From Dromaius novaehollandiae (lineage: Eukaryota; Chordata; Aves; Casuariiformes; Dromaiidae): a DNA stretch of 64,000 nucleotides. The first letter of the stretch is position 1; each line of letters opens with the position of its first letter. The position numbers and the translations under genes were made by a program. The DNA is taken from contig NC_088098.1 of the NCBI RefSeq assembly GCF_036370855.1, positions 38,877,981 through 38,941,980 of the forward strand. Direction: 5' to 3'. A model generated the notes under the pieces. That model saw nothing but the letters and a program-made list of their open reading frames with translations. It was not told where the DNA came from and did not search any database. Below are positions 38,101 to 53,650 of the stretch, in pieces.

Positions 38101-41100
38101 TCTGAAACTAGACAGTCTCTAACATAATGACAAAATATGTGAAAAGACACCTTTGGCTTTTTGTAGAATCCTGACAAATACCACTTCACTACTTTCTTCA
38201 TACGGTTGTAAGCATTCTCTTCAAGAGCAGCTCTATGAAACAAATGGAACAGACAGATCAAATACAGAAATGACTTACACTATGCACTGTTTCAGTTATA
38301 ACATCTTGTAAATCCTTGTGATATATCTTATAACTAGGAGCTGACCAAAATGATGGCACTGTAATTTGTAGTACTGTAAAACTTTCAGCATGATGCGTCA
38401 GAATAAAATTTTTCAAACAGTTGTCTCAAAATGGAAATCAAACAGGAAATCAGAAACAGCACTTTCAAAACTGAGTCTTTTCTGAGAAGGGAAACTAACT
38501 GTACAAATGATGAAACACAGATTGCCAGAAACCTACCAAAATGACAGCAAGAATTTGTGTAAATCCAAAATAAATTCAAGGAAAACATTTCAAGTACAGT
38601 AAGTCAGTGTTTCTTTCAGTCAGTCTGTTGGACAAGTTTCCTCTTACTTACAACACAGTCCACAGAGCATGAGGAAGCATGCATAGAATGTATCTGACGA
38701 CGCTATTTTGCATATAAGACCTCGCTGCATAAATGACTGAGCAGATACAGCAGGATAAAAATAGTTTGAATGATTAAAAGAGGAACATGCAAAAAACCCT
38801 CCAAAACCCAGAAAGTATTGTGTTCCAAGCACTGGCGAAATTCTCCTTGGAGAACTAGTCTCAAGTACCTTCCACAGAAATTTTCCCTAAGGGCAGGTCT
38901 GGGAGACAGTGCTACAAAATATATTGCATGTGGTATATAAAGAACAAAATTACTAAAGTAAACCTGAGTTCTCTTAACATTTAGAAAACCTACTTGTCCA
39001 ATGAGCAATAAAAAAAGTACTTGAAATTACACTAAATATTTTGTTTTCTATCTTCAACTTCTGCTTCTTTCTACCACTAACAGATCCTGCACCTGTGGTG
39101 TAATCCACCTCAGAAGACTGTACTTTGAAAGCATATTTACTTTCATGTTTAGTTTGACAAACTGAATCCTTCCCTCTCTCCAAGAGGGTATCTTTCCAGA
39201 CCACGCTGTGAAACTTCAGGCCCAGACAAGATCTCTCCCTCCTTCCTATATATAACAAGGAAAGACATTAAAAAAAATGTTTATTTTACAAAGCCAACCA
39301 AGCTTAATCACAAGAATGAACAGTAGTGCAGGATATACAACATTTAGGCCTTTGTATCACTAAATCCTGTTCCAGTTCTTCTGTCCACTCCAGTTCTTCC
39401 ACTTATAAAAAGATAATGCTTTAGAAAACTGTTTTACTCATGTACAGAACTCAGAGTTGAATATTTCAATTTGCTTCCTTTAAAATACTAGCTTTATTTG
39501 AACATGTAAATACATTCTAAACTTGTAGGTAACTAAATACTTTTTAAGAAAATGCTAACTGGTACTGTTTTACCATTTTAAATATGCATCCTAGAGGAAA
39601 AACACAAACTAATTTTGACCACTTCTCTAAAAGTGTCAGGCTTCTAACCACTCTCTAAAAGCTGTAACGGAAGTATCTGCAACAGAATTATTATTGAATT
39701 ACTAATAGGCAACAGCCTTCAAAATGTACCATATGAGCTCTTAGGTATTTAGTTTTCAAAAAAACAGGGATATTTGATGATTGATACATTGACAGACAAG
39801 CATTCAAACATTAAGCAGTCTATGGATTAATTTAAGAAGATCACACAAAGAACAAATATTTTAGTATCTCACCTGTTAATCGGTTTTAATTTAAAAATGA
39901 AAATAAAGAAAACCAGAGATAGGATTGACTCACTCTGACAAAAAGTCTGCATGGTAGTAGTAATCAGACAGCTTGTCCAGGAAGGAACGAGGTTCCAAGA
40001 TAAAAGTAGGCAACACAACTTTGGACAGGTCCATTCCTGGACGGACTTGCTTCAGCAGTGTCCAGATCAGACTTTTGTTTTCTTCTGACACTACTTCTGT
40101 CTGAGCAGCCTCCCCGGCCTAGGATGAATAAAAAGCTGCTTACAGAAAGGCGAAACAAAATAATTTTTTTAAAAGAGAGATCAATACATTCTAAGGACGT
40201 AATGAGAATGGAAAACTGGATACTCAGAAGAGGTGAAGTAACTGCGGGCGAAAGAACAAGTTCCTCTAAACAGACATATGATACACCTTTAACAGAGAAT
40301 GCCAGATTTACTATTCAGCATTAAAAATCAGATGTGTTTCATCAGCCCTAAAACATTATAGGAAAATTGGAGATAGAATATTGTTCAGAAGTCCTCCCTT
40401 AGCTTTTTTTCTAGGTATCAAGTACATTCTCCTGTGTTCTCATGTACAAGATTTATAAAGCAAAGGGCTGTTTATTCTATCAGCTTCTCCCCACCATGAA
40501 AGCTGCCACATTTATGCTTTTCACCTGCCTTGTGATTTAGGATTTAGTGAGTAAAAACAGCTGCCCCACCCCAACATGCCTCCTTTCTGTCCAAGAAGAG
40601 GCGAGATATTTCTCCATGCAGCTTCTGAAATCAAAAGCAAAGGCTGTAGGAAAAGCAGCCTTCTTTCCAAAACAGTTCTAAAGTGCACAGTCAAGAATTA
40701 ACTATCAACCTAAACTTTTCTTAAAGGCCATGTAGAAACGGCACTAGAAAGTAACAGAGCACCAAGCAGTTATGTCCAGTAGGTATTACAAAAATGGAAA
40801 ATTTCTCATAGTTAGCACTTGAGAGAGGAGATTTCCAAAAAAGTTCATTTTGGTTTCTGTTACAAAGCTTTTTAGTATCTTAATAGAAAATTAAACGAAC
40901 AAATCCCCCTCATATTTGCCTTGCGTAGATGCACAGGACAACCCACACAAGTGGAATGGTAACTTTGGGCATTGTGCTAGGATCTAAGGCGACCACAAAG
41001 GACAGCAAGCCTTCTACTGAAATCTGCAAACCCCATTGCTCTTTAACTCCTCTCTTAAAAAGAAAAGCAAAAAAATAGAGCCATCAGCTTGCATTAAAAT

Positions 41101-44100
41101 ATGTACAGCTCCTGCTTCTTTATTTGAAGAGAAAAACCTAAGAATAAGTTAATGAAAAGCAATTAGAAATAATAGCAAAAGGACAGAGAGACAGTCAGTT
41201 TCTCTTGCTGGTGGTCCTTTCAAAAAATCAATGCCTTCATAGTTTGAGCAATATTCAAGATAATCTTCTCATTATCTTTCCTCAAAGTCTCAGACAAAAG
41301 CACAGCAGTGTATAGTACAGCAGAACATAGGTGGAAAGAATTTTTTCCCCAGCATTGCTAAAAATATGAAAGCCAATCCTGCAAGTCAGTTTTCCAAATA
41401 CAATTTCACCCCTAAAATACCAGCTTGCTCTTCGGAAAGGAGCTCTGCCCACTACATAAACAGCACTTGTACCTCCCCAAGCTCTTCATGACTCTGTTCT
41501 AAATAAGTAGTTTCCTTAACATCAATCGGTTCAGGATCGACATAAGAATCATCCTGTCGCTCTGATGTGTCACTGTCGCTTTCTTCGCTTTTGCCCAATC
41601 CATCGTTATCAGATTCATCATGATCATGATCATTTTCCTTATCAGATTTGTCAGAGTACATGTCTGGATCTTTAAATTGATGCCTTTCAATTTCACTGTC
41701 ATTTAACCTGCCAAAAAATAAAGACAAAATGAATACTCAAATCCACACACTAATTTTTTGTTTCGAAACCAGGATCTTGACAAAATACAAAACATTAGCG
41801 CCAGTGAGTATCAACCCTGATCTGGTAGGAACGTCAGACTAGCTTTGCTGGTGTAATACAGGATGCACATTTTGCACTGAAATGTTATATGCACCAAGTC
41901 TAGTTTCCTTATATTTTTACCTATTAATCTCTTAGATTAGTCTTGCTTGTATACTTTCACCATATACTGGCATGCATGTAGACCAAAAAGGCCCGAAAGT
42001 GTATGTAAAGTTCACTGCTTATTAGAGAAGTAGTTATGTTTGGTAATACTTCAAATAACTTTTATTCATAATATTTGTTTGTGTAAATGCACGAGTACAC
42101 ACGTAACCTAAATAACATGATTGAACCAACTGTTACACACTGCAATAGCTCTATAGCATAATTGGAAAGAAGGAGAAAGACTTTTAAAGAATTTGGATAA
42201 ATGGGATCACACTAACAGGGTGGGGAAGCAGCCCTCTACCCAGGAGAGAAAGATAAAATGAAAACTGGAGATTCTTTACTTGAAGTTGTATTTCATACAA
42301 GGCATTAACTGGCAGGTAGGGAACATTGCCTCTTCTCTCAGATTAAGGCAGTATAAGTAAATGATTTTTTTCAAAAATGCAGGCATTAGCTTCAGCTGAG
42401 AGCTAGCTATTTTTAATTTTTTTGACCAGGCCACAGCAGAGCATGCCTCAGTCTTCTGGGAGGCTGTGCAACTGTGTAACCTGAAGTAGCAATTGTGTAG
42501 GGCAGTGCTAATACAGAGCTAAAACCACCTTTGCCTTTTTTCACCCGCTCCTGCCAACCTCATTAAAACTGAGCTGAAAATTTGTTGTTGCTTAGATAGT
42601 TAAACACCGAACACTCTTAGAATAGGCTACATCCAAACATTAGTCTTAATTAAGCTTAACAGTTGTAACTAATTGCTGTGATTGTAATCTGGACCAGCTG
42701 AAGACTTCTTATCTACCAAACCAGAACACAATGACATTAAATTACTATTCATGACTACAGATCTTCAGCTGAACTGTACAAAGTAATTTTATTTTTTCAT
42801 GAGATAATGGAAGGAGCAAGAACTTCCACTAAGAGACTGTTTGGTCATGTGGACAGGGCTATGAATTGGATCTGAGGCAACAATTTGCCTTTTCTCAGAC
42901 TATTTATGCCAGGGAGAATATTGTGTCTCCCATTTCAAAGCTTTACTTCCACCTTAAACACAGAAACATACTTTAACAGCAGTACAAACTTCCTGCCCAC
43001 CCATGCAACTACTCTTCATATGCATGAGTGATCATTCAAAATATTTTTCTAATGTCAATTGAAACAAAAATTAAAAAAAATTAAAAGCATATTGAATTCA
43101 TGGAACATTACTCAGAAAAATCATGAACAGCTCAAGCTTCAGAGCTAATTATTTCAGATAAAGGAGTAAATCTTTTGTATTTTCTAATGCACTTTGCTGC
43201 CACAATCAAAGTGTTTGAAAACACCATTTGTCATGCTTATTTAATAATATTTTTATGAGAAAGTTCATTATGCTCCCAAAAATCTAGCTGAAAGCATTCA
43301 TTAAATTGAACAGGCAGTTACTCAAGTGTACTTAGACACCGGATGTCACATGATAAATTTTATCCACTTTCTGATACCAAAAAGGCTTGAAGAGATCCAA
43401 GTGCAAGAATTCAACTTTTGTGCTGCTTTTGAAATGAGCAACTTAGAGTGACTGAAGTATTATTCATTCATCTGATGATTCAAAGCTAAAACACACCGAA
43501 GCTGTCTAAGTAACTACATTATTCATACTTCAACTAAAGCATAACAGCATATATTCAGATCTACCAACTCGTCACACAAACTGAACTTCCTATTTTCAGG
43601 TGAAGCAGACAAGAGACCAACTTGAGGATACCAAAAATTAAAGTTTAACAACTGAACTGAATATTTAAAACTAACAGATGTGATATCCCACTTTTGAGTT
43701 CCTTGGGCCAAACCTCCCTCTGTACTCATTTTGCTCTTACAAACCTTTATAAACACAGAACAAATAAGGCAAATCAGGAGCAAAAGAAACTGCAAGCTTA
43801 GAAAGAGATTATCCTTCTGGAAAACTGAATTTACCGCTATGAGGTTTTGCCAAAAGGACAATCAGGTTTATTAATTAATTTACTTACGGGAAGTTTTCTC
43901 CACTGTGTAAGTTGTTAGCACGAAGCAGACCATAGAGAGAGACATGCGTGCTGTCTGCTGAAGAGTTCAAATCATGTTCTTTACCTTCCCTAATCATTGT
44001 ACGTTTAAGCAGACTTGAACATTTCAAAGCCAATTCCAAAGCATCCATCCAACACCTGCCTAAAGACAGATTTATTAGAGTAAAAATTAAGTATTTAACC

Positions 44101-47100
44101 AAACTGTTCAACTTCAACTTCCTAATTTCACAGTCCTCTCTCAATCTGTTTACCTTACCATCGAAGACACACTTCAGTGGAAAAGAGAGTTGTTCTGTTA
44201 CATGCATTGGATTTTATAATCTGCTGACAAAATCTGGTGGTGACAAAAATAACTCATGGCGACCCAGCTCTGGTACAAGAGATGTTTCAGAGTAGAACAC
44301 GCAAGGTAAGTTATGCTTCTGTTACAGTATGTTCTAGTATTTCTTCCTTAAGGTAAGTATTATGGTTCCATCTAGGCCCTAACTGTTGGACTCCTCCAAA
44401 GTTGCTTGCACCATGCTTTAGTTTTGAAGACTAAGTAACTGCATCACTTGGCAAATTTTGCCAATGTAATACAACAGCAGTGTGAAAAAGGAGCTACAAT
44501 GGTAACATATAAATATCGCTTTAATATAAAGCATTGGATATTTTGACTTTTTGCAAAGAGTCATGTAACTAAGCCAATAATTTCCAACTTTGCAAGTCAT
44601 TAACAATAAATAAATAAAAGTGTTTGAACATAATAATGAAGGTAGCATAAACTTAAAGTTAGGGATGAATTAGAATAAATAACCTCAAAAGCCACTTCTC
44701 CTATTCCCCTTCAAATATACTATGTTTTTAAAAAATCACCTCTTGCTTTGAAGGCAAATAAAGTCCTACTTTTGAAGTCTACACCAATAAGCTTAATTAA
44801 CCAACAGAAGGAAAGCAGCTGCTAAAAAATTACACAACAGCCTTAAATTCTGTATATGCTTTTATAACTTTTCAAGATGGCTGCACTAACATTGAGCACC
44901 ACTTCCTTTCAGTGATGAAGGTTTGTTACAAAACTGTATTTTGAGGGAATTCTTTACTGCATTTTATAATGCATAAATAATTGCATTAGAATCAAAGTAT
45001 GTCCACATTAGCACTTTAAAAAGGAGCTAGGTTGGGTATTAGACAAAAATTAACACAATGAAATCTAAAACGGCCCCTTTCCTCCTCTACCCGACCATAG
45101 CAAGGGAACTGTATAAAGCCCAATGAGTTTCTTCAGGTCAGTATTCTGCTTCAATAACCATGAAAAACTTCTAGTACCAACACAACCAAATGTACTAAGC
45201 TTTAACAACTATGGAATTGCAAACACAATGTTGTAATAGCTATTAGATAAATATCTATATTTATATCTATTAGATAAATATAAATAGATATTAGAAAACA
45301 ACTAAAGCCATCTATTTTCTAATAAGTTCTCAAATTGTGGAAAAACACTAAAATATCTATTTACCATCTGACTCTGAAGCAGCTCGGATGATCAAATAGC
45401 TGCTGGGTAATGGCTGAGTTATAGAACCAACTGCTTCACCTTTTGGACCCTTGAAATACACAAAATAGAAGCAACAGCATTAGATATTTTAATTCAGTTT
45501 TAGACTTTATCATTCAAGCTGACACAGTGCAGGGCTATTTGCTGTCACTCAGCAACATCTAATGACAACATGAATGGAAAGATGGACAGCCCTCTTTTAC
45601 TGGATTTATTCTTCAGGGTCTTCATTCTAAGTACAGCTCCCAATTCAACCTCACTTTGAAGAGAAAGGTCTTTGGCATTCAGATAGTTTTGGTGGGTTTT
45701 CTGGTAAATCATACTTGACATAGTAACTTGCAAATGCTCTGCTGGTGCCACTTACAGCAAGACGACAAAAGCATCAAAAGGAACCCTACTGGGGGCATCG
45801 CCCTCACTTTTAAGGGATTACAGCACATAGAGACATTGCAAGGGACAAGCTATTCCTCTTCAGCTCTGTATTTGAGCTGAAGGGGTGAGATTAAAAGCAA
45901 GCAAAACACAAGGCACTTCTGTGGGGATACTTAAGAGAGCTTATTTACAACTAATGCTGTCAAGCAGAAGAGTCCACATTTTTTACAGCAGCCAGCTCTT
46001 CCCTCCTCTAGTGTCTGTTCTTTCTTGACGATTCTTCTTGGTTCCTAACAGGACGCTATGGTTCATAAAGCACAGCAAGACACAAGGGCAAGAGGAACCA
46101 TGGCAGAGAACAGGAGGCCCTTTCAAGTGATCCACTTCATGATGATCTTGCATGACAATGTGCTTGGCTTCCCAGCACCGCGCTATGCTGCAGGACTGCA
46201 AGCTTTCTTTCTGCCTGTCCTCAGAAGACAGATGAGCTACTCTACATTTACAGAAAATGGAAGATATACCTAGTGTTTGGGAGGGAGGGGTTATCTATAA
46301 GTTCCTCCTCCTTCCTTTCTCCTTCCCTCCTTTCTCTTCAACTTCTCCGCTATCTAATAGTCAATTCACAAAATATTTAGGTGCCTAACCTTAGACTTCG
46401 ATGGAGTTGGTGCCCAAAAAAAGGGCCATGCCCAGGTCTATAAGATGCTTAAGTCCCTCTATAAAAAGTATCAGCAGTATACCATGACATTGTGTTCAAC
46501 CAGAAGACACAGAGAGAATTTAAAATGTCAAATTTTAATTTTCACTATGAAGTTTTGTGCATTTCTGAATTTAAAAATTATTCCCAAAGACCCTTCTATT
46601 TTTGCCAAGTGTTGTTTTGGAATAGAATACCAAGTAACCGCTTTAATGCTCCTTTGAAAAGTTTATCTACGAAAACTTTAAGACAATTGACAGGCAAAGA
46701 GGGCTGTATGAAGAAAAAAAACCCAAAAAACCCAAAAAACAACCTTGAAGCTATCATTGAAAGCTGGGTTAAGCCTGCCTAACTGATGAGTTGACACATT
46801 TTGGTCTTGGCTGATTTCCCCACAGAAGCCTAATGAAAAGTTAGTACAAGGCTTAGAAGAGGGAATTTGAAAGCGAGCAGAAGTTTTGCTTAGAGCAAAA
46901 GCAGATAAAGGCAGATATTTTAGAAGCAAGCATATGAGACAGCCAAAACATTTTCAAAAGTGGGAGGGGGATAGCAAGGAGTGTTGGTGGCACTTAGATA
47001 CCAATACACACAAGCTAGTGCTGGTGTAAATGATGTTCAGCAACTTCTGCAAAATAAGTACGGAGTAACAGCAACCCAGGTGTTAAAAAATTATATATTG

Positions 47101-50100
47101 GAACCCTCCTCCAGAATGAGTTGAAAGGTGCACCTATAAAAAGTGTTGGGTGAAGTGGAAGCATGAGGACTGGGAGTTAACTATACAAAAGCCACAAGAG
47201 ACAACATCATACAGGAGCCCTCTCCGTTTCCAGGGCAGATCACTGAGTGGGCATGTGGGGAAATGGTCTAGACTGGTGCCCCGAGGAGAGAAGAGCACTG
47301 TGGCGCAGTGTGGTGCATCGCAGCATGGTGGGAAAGCTGCTGGAGCACTGTGCAAAGGGGAGGGCAAGGTGCTACGGCACCACGGGTGCTGCAGCACTGC
47401 GCAAAGGCCTTGGCCATCACAAGTCCTCCAATTCTCAGGTTACAGAACATGGACTAAGGGCAGAGCTCCACTCGTGACACCTGGGTGTACAGGATATAGT
47501 AGTTACTATGCACCAAATAATTGTAATTTGGGAATGATGAAAAGATTGCTGCTGTGAGAAAGGTATACTCGTAGGTGCTTTGACAACACAATCATTAGAA
47601 CTGAGCAAATAATTTGCAATGAACATTTAAGTAGGCTGACTTCTTTTGGAATAACTGCTTGTGGATCTTGATTTCCTATAATCAATTAATGTTCCAAAAG
47701 CATCAGATGTTTTTTATTTTGATGTCACCAGTTATGAATTCAAAACCAGTTATCTGTATGTTAATACTCTTTATGAGACATTAGTTAGTTTCTACTGGTT
47801 AGGTGACTTTATCTGAACTGTTTCTGTTCCTGACAAAATGACTGTACAAGCACTCAAATGCAAGGCAATGGCTAAGTTTAAAATTCCACTTCCACAGATT
47901 TAAAAAAAAAAAAAAAAAAAAACACAAAACTTCTAAGTTTACTTCCTACAGAATAATCATGCCAATAAAACTCATATGTCATGAACATTCATAGAAAGTA
48001 ACAAAAATAGATGAACAGTCACACTTTTAATTAAATCTATTAGTGAAAAATTATTTTCAGTGATTTTTCTAGGTAGCAATCTCAGAAAATTAAAATGGCA
48101 TCAGGACAGGGCACGTGAAGGAGAATGAACAAGATACAGTGCATCAGCGACCTCAGAGCGCATAAGAAACATCAAAGATCACAGCAATAGGCTTAAGGGA
48201 GCATGTTAAGTGACTGGCCTCAAACTACTGCAGAAGAGAACTTGCAATCTGCCAAAAGTGGGAAGTGTGTTCCATCAAGAAAATCTCCTGCTGTACTTAC
48301 ACCTGTGTAAATATTGTCTTGTAATGTCATATTCCTAGGCTGATGGCAAACATTCATTTTATCTTAGACTTCAGGCTTGTTCTCATAAATCTACTCTGTA
48401 AATTAGTCAATTGCTATTATGCTTATGAATGTTTGCCTCACAGTAATAAATTTGTAACCAGGAAGTTATAGTTGACTAGGAAGACAAGGCAGAAAGTTTC
48501 AAACTTCAAGGCCTTTCATCTAATTAAAACTAGTAATTCTCAACTGCAAATAGCCATACCAAAATGAACAAATGCCACTTCAGCTCTCAGCACATTTAGA
48601 ATGGACAATATCAACTTGTTCAGGTACAAAATTTGACCTACCTTACAAAAGTAAAAATCTGGTGGGCCATGTCCTCTAAATTCTAAATATCTAGTTAAAA
48701 AAACAAAAAAATCCATTTCTCATTGCCAAGCAATAAAGAAATATAAGACTGGTTTGTGATCTTCTGCAGACAGGCCACCACTTCGCAATGTAGGTACACA
48801 TGATCATTAAATCATATTAACACCACACCCTGTAGCTTTGTAAAAGAGTATGAAATTTGTGTTCTGCAAATGTGAGAGCACCACTAATCAGTGAAAAATC
48901 CTCCTAAAGAATATTAAAATAAAATTATTCTAAAAAGTAACTACTAAAGATTTGATCTACATGTCATAAATTTAGATAAAACTGATAATGATAATACTTC
49001 AGGAAGAAGACCTCAAACAAACATGAGGAATGACACCTGCTGACTAACTTCCTGGTGTGAGATAAGGAAGAAACAAAAACAGTGTAGCGCATTCTACAGA
49101 TATCACAGCGCCACATCGGTATCAATAAAAGATTCACAAGATACAGTCTCATAATTAGTAAGTGTATTAAGATGTACGTGACAGAGCACATACTTAATTC
49201 TTTCTGACAACGGTCCTAATATTGTACAATAATTTCGACTAAAACAAGATGTCATTTCAGGAGGTAAATATGTTCACTTGTGCTATGCTTCCACACCCCC
49301 TCTCCATATGTACACATAAAACAAGGACTCCATTAGTTTGTTTATTCAAGTATAAGTAGTAAATAAAAGCAAATTTTGAAATAAAGATTCTCATGAGAAA
49401 CTGAAATAATCCTTTACTACGCAGAACACACTATGCTTTTCAATGATTATGGACTAAGAACTACTAACAGTATTATGTCATGTATGACAAAGCAAACACC
49501 AAAACTGAAAGAAAATATCTTTCTAAAATTTCAGCAAAAAAAGGAACATAAGTAGCTAACAATTTGTAATATATACTACTATTGTACAAGGAAGCCATTT
49601 GAATGTTTTATTACACCCTTAATAACAGAACTGGAAGCCAAGAAATGCTTATAATCCCTCTCAGCCCTTTCATTCTGGCAAATCCTTTCCTTCCTTAAAT
49701 GTCCCACCATACATAATGATTGGAAGATCAGGTTGGATTGACGTAAAATATAACACTATATACTATACTGCTTCACTTACACCACTGTCAAGGACTGAAC
49801 TAATTTCTTTAATGGCATCTCTCCACACACATTTGAAGCTATTTAAGCATATTGAGCAGTGTAAGCTATACAGCATAAATCAAATACTTTTTATAACGAG
49901 GAAGATTAAATGTTGAAATTTTACGTTCAGAATAGACAAGCCAGTTAAGCTTTAACAGAATATTTTAGTTCAACTTTTCATTAAGGTTGTTTTCACTCAT
50001 AGTTGGCAATGCTAATAACACGTACAGTTCTCAATGGATGACCACTAACCTTTACAGCCCATATGGACTGCTCCAAAGGATGAAAAAGTTTGAAACAAAA

Positions 50101-53100
50101 GCCATCTTTTTTAGAAGGCCTCTCAATGAGTTCACAAGCGTTCAGGAGCACTGTTCCTACCCACTGGCCATTTTTGGGAGTTTTGTAAATAAGCAAGACT
50201 CCTGGTTTTAGTACACACCACAGCTTGGTCCAGCTTTTCAAGGTACCACGAATCTAGAAGATAAATAGTTAAAGTTGAATCTGAGTGAAACCAGTACCAA
50301 AACCACCCGCTTTAACAAAAGGGCAATTAAAATTGAATTTATTTAGTAGCTTTACTCCAAGCACAGTTTATCAGGTGTATAAAGTTTTCATGAACTTGAA
50401 TAAACATTTGGTAAAAGAACAGTAAAAGTGTAATCTTAATGCCCATTCTTCTACTCCTTCTTGATGAAAACTTATTCTACAAATGGATTTTTATATAAAT
50501 ATATATTATATATACTATTATATTATATATATATATTTACACAAACACGTGCGTACACACACACACACACACACACACCGCTCTGGATGTAGGTGGAGAT
50601 TTCATCTGAAACCTCCACGAATTTTCCCATTTGGAAAATATTTTATCATGAGCATGAAACATATAAGCATGAAACATATATAGATATAGACACAGATATA
50701 TCTAAGGGTATAAACATCTTTCAAAGCAGAGCTCCTCTGAAAATAGAACAGAGGTCTGGTAAGAAAAATAGAATAGTCACAAAATAACAACTCTCATATG
50801 TATGTATATTTCTTGGATAAAATCTCTTATAAATAGCTATTAACTTTATTCCATAGATGATAGGAGAACCTTTCAAGTCCCTGAATTTGCATATCTGATT
50901 AGGCTGCTCACATCAATTCTGTCAGTTCTGGAATTCAATTCCTTCTGCATCTGCAGGACTGAATACCAATCTGATGTCTGAGCAGTATTCTAGCCTATTT
51001 ACCTTGATTTTGCAAAAAGCTGAATAAACTTCTCAGATAAGCTATCATTCAGAGCTAATAAGTCTGTTACTCATTTTTCCTGTACAATTAGCAAGAAATA
51101 TGTTTACAAATTTAAGGAATTAAACAAATAGACTGCAATACTTTTGATGACACTGACTACTATTCCTAAGAAATGAATTTCTCACCTTTTATACAAGTAT
51201 TAGAGGACAGTTAGTTCTTAAGAAAGGAAAGAAAAATAACCAGGAAGAGATACATAAAGAAGTCTGTATTAAAATACCTAACATATCTGAATGACTTTCA
51301 CTACTGGTAACAGAGCTTAAATTCAAAGTGTAAAACAAAAGGACAAAATAAGAGTCTGAAAGCCAACTCATCTGAAGTTAACTGCTACGCATAGGAGATG
51401 CACGCGACTACAGTGACCACAGTAAGCAGAAGCTAGATTTACCACATTTTTCCCTTAGGATTTGAGTAGAGACACTCTGAGAATGCAATTAATAGCTCCT
51501 GTGCTTGTAGAAAAACATTAATCAGCAACTAAAAGATTGAGCCTTTTCTATTCTGGTGAGAAAGCAGCAGGCAGCTGCTGGATCTTCAGCTCAGGTTTCA
51601 CATTTAAATTCTGACCTTCAGCCAGTCAGCCATAACAATAACTGATGGGTCTGTGATAGTGCTAAGTAATTCTTTTGTAGCTCTCTTCTTCTCTTCCCTG
51701 TAATTTTTCTTTTGAACCTGTAATCAATAAGAAAAATATTTATAATGGATATATGTAACACAAAAAAGTAATCACAGCACAAAAAGTAATCTATAAATAC
51801 AAGTGAAGGAAAAAAACCTAAGTTTAAGTTGTAATAGAGGTACAGAGAAGTAACTTTAAAATGCAACAGAGTAAAGACTTTTCAATGTTCTGTTTCAAGA
51901 CTGGCTAGTTCAGATTCTTCTGCAGCTTGTTTTTAAGACTCAGGATCATGGAAACTCCTATTAGAAACACAGAAAAACTTCCTTTTCCAGTTTAAGTACA
52001 AAAACAAATTCAGAGCCAGATTCAGATTTACAGGTACATTATCTGGTCAGCCATCTTTATTCACCAATTCCTTTCCCTCACTAGTAGAAATTCACAGTGG
52101 TATAATTTCTCTTCCTTCAGCAGCAAAAAATTTCACATTTCTCCTGCCCTGTTATCTGCCAAACAGTGGAGTTTGGTCTTGCTACAACGCAGTGACAAAG
52201 CCAGTAGGAAAACTACAGGTACTGCAAGCTGTAACCTTCATAATTCCTTTCACCATCTTATTGCATGTAGTAGATTATATCCCAAGGTCCTTTTTAACCT
52301 AAATTATCCTATAGTCTTCTGTCACCCTAAAGACTACTCACAGAAGCTCATACTCAAGTAACAACACAGTAAGATTGGAAAACTGAAGAGAATCAACACT
52401 ACTTCCCACAATACTTAGATAATCTATAGGGGTCTCATCACTGCTTGGCGCTTGTTTTCTCACTGAAGAATACGGTAAAGCTATGTATGTTTACAGTCCA
52501 TGAGGAGATACTTCGAAATTGGTTCACCTTGAGAGATTCCTTTTTCGTAAGCTTGCTTGAAGACAAAGAGATGTCCTTCTCCGAGCCATTGAAAAGTTTG
52601 GATTCAGACTGAAATTCACAAAATGCAGAACAAATAAGAAACAATAATGGATACCATGATACAGTATTGCTTCAGGCACTTTTAAAAAAAGTGTTTGAAA
52701 TGCATAGGTAGGTTTATAAATATCCATTCACATTGACTTTTCTTCTGTTTCTTCCACATAAAAAGTAATATGAGCTGTTTACCATCTATTTATGGAGTCT
52801 TACTTCATAAGGACTGTAAGGACAAAAAGTCTGATTTCTCCAGAAGCTGAACTATATACAGTAAATATTTAGCACACGTACTCTGTTGCTCACATGCCAT
52901 ATTCTTGACTAGCTAGGCACTATTTCAGCAGACAGAGGACTGCAGGGTTTTAGGAAAATCCTGGTATTTAAACCCCAGGGGAGTCCTTGTCCAACATGCC
53001 TTCATTTCCAATCCCAGTCCCAATGCCTTCATAACTTGACAATTTCTCTAGACTGATTGCTACAGAGGCACTTACCCCATGACCCATGAAGGAAAACACA

Positions 53101-53448
53101 GTCTCTTCAGTCTAGAATTTAATCTGTTCTATAAATTATCAGAGTACAGCTGACCACTAAAGCTACTTGTTCTGCTCCTTCCTTCCCAGCCCCACGATCT
53201 GATTATTTTTCAAGTCATCTTAAAGAAGCTCACAGTGCCACTAGACAGGGGAACGAGACACTCAAGGTTGTTTATAAAACCTAAGTCCTCATTCATGACA
53301 GGACAATATGCTGCCTCAGCACCACATGATTTCTTCCACCCTTTCCCCATGTCTTATAAGGTTCAAAGTTTATTCCTTTGCATCTGTTGCCTACTAGTTA
53401 AAAAGAAACTGGAGTCAACCAAAGATTTCCCCCGGGATTCAGAGGTCT

Positions 53449-53479
<31 letters not shown>

Positions 53480-53610
53480 AAAAAAGGAAAAGAGAAAGAA
53501 AGAGAAAAAAGAAAAAGTAGTCTACTGCAGAGTTATCACTTGTCATTGATATTGCAACTCAGGGAACACTGAGCAAGGATGTAAATCTGATTCCCTCAAA
53601 TTTCCTTCCT

Positions 53611-53650
<40 letters not shown>

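Noticed and set aside
38064-38150. Continuation of the exon-10 frame beyond 38151
   Set aside because: The GTGTCT donor and the exact fit of exon 11 to phase 0 show that this part is intron.
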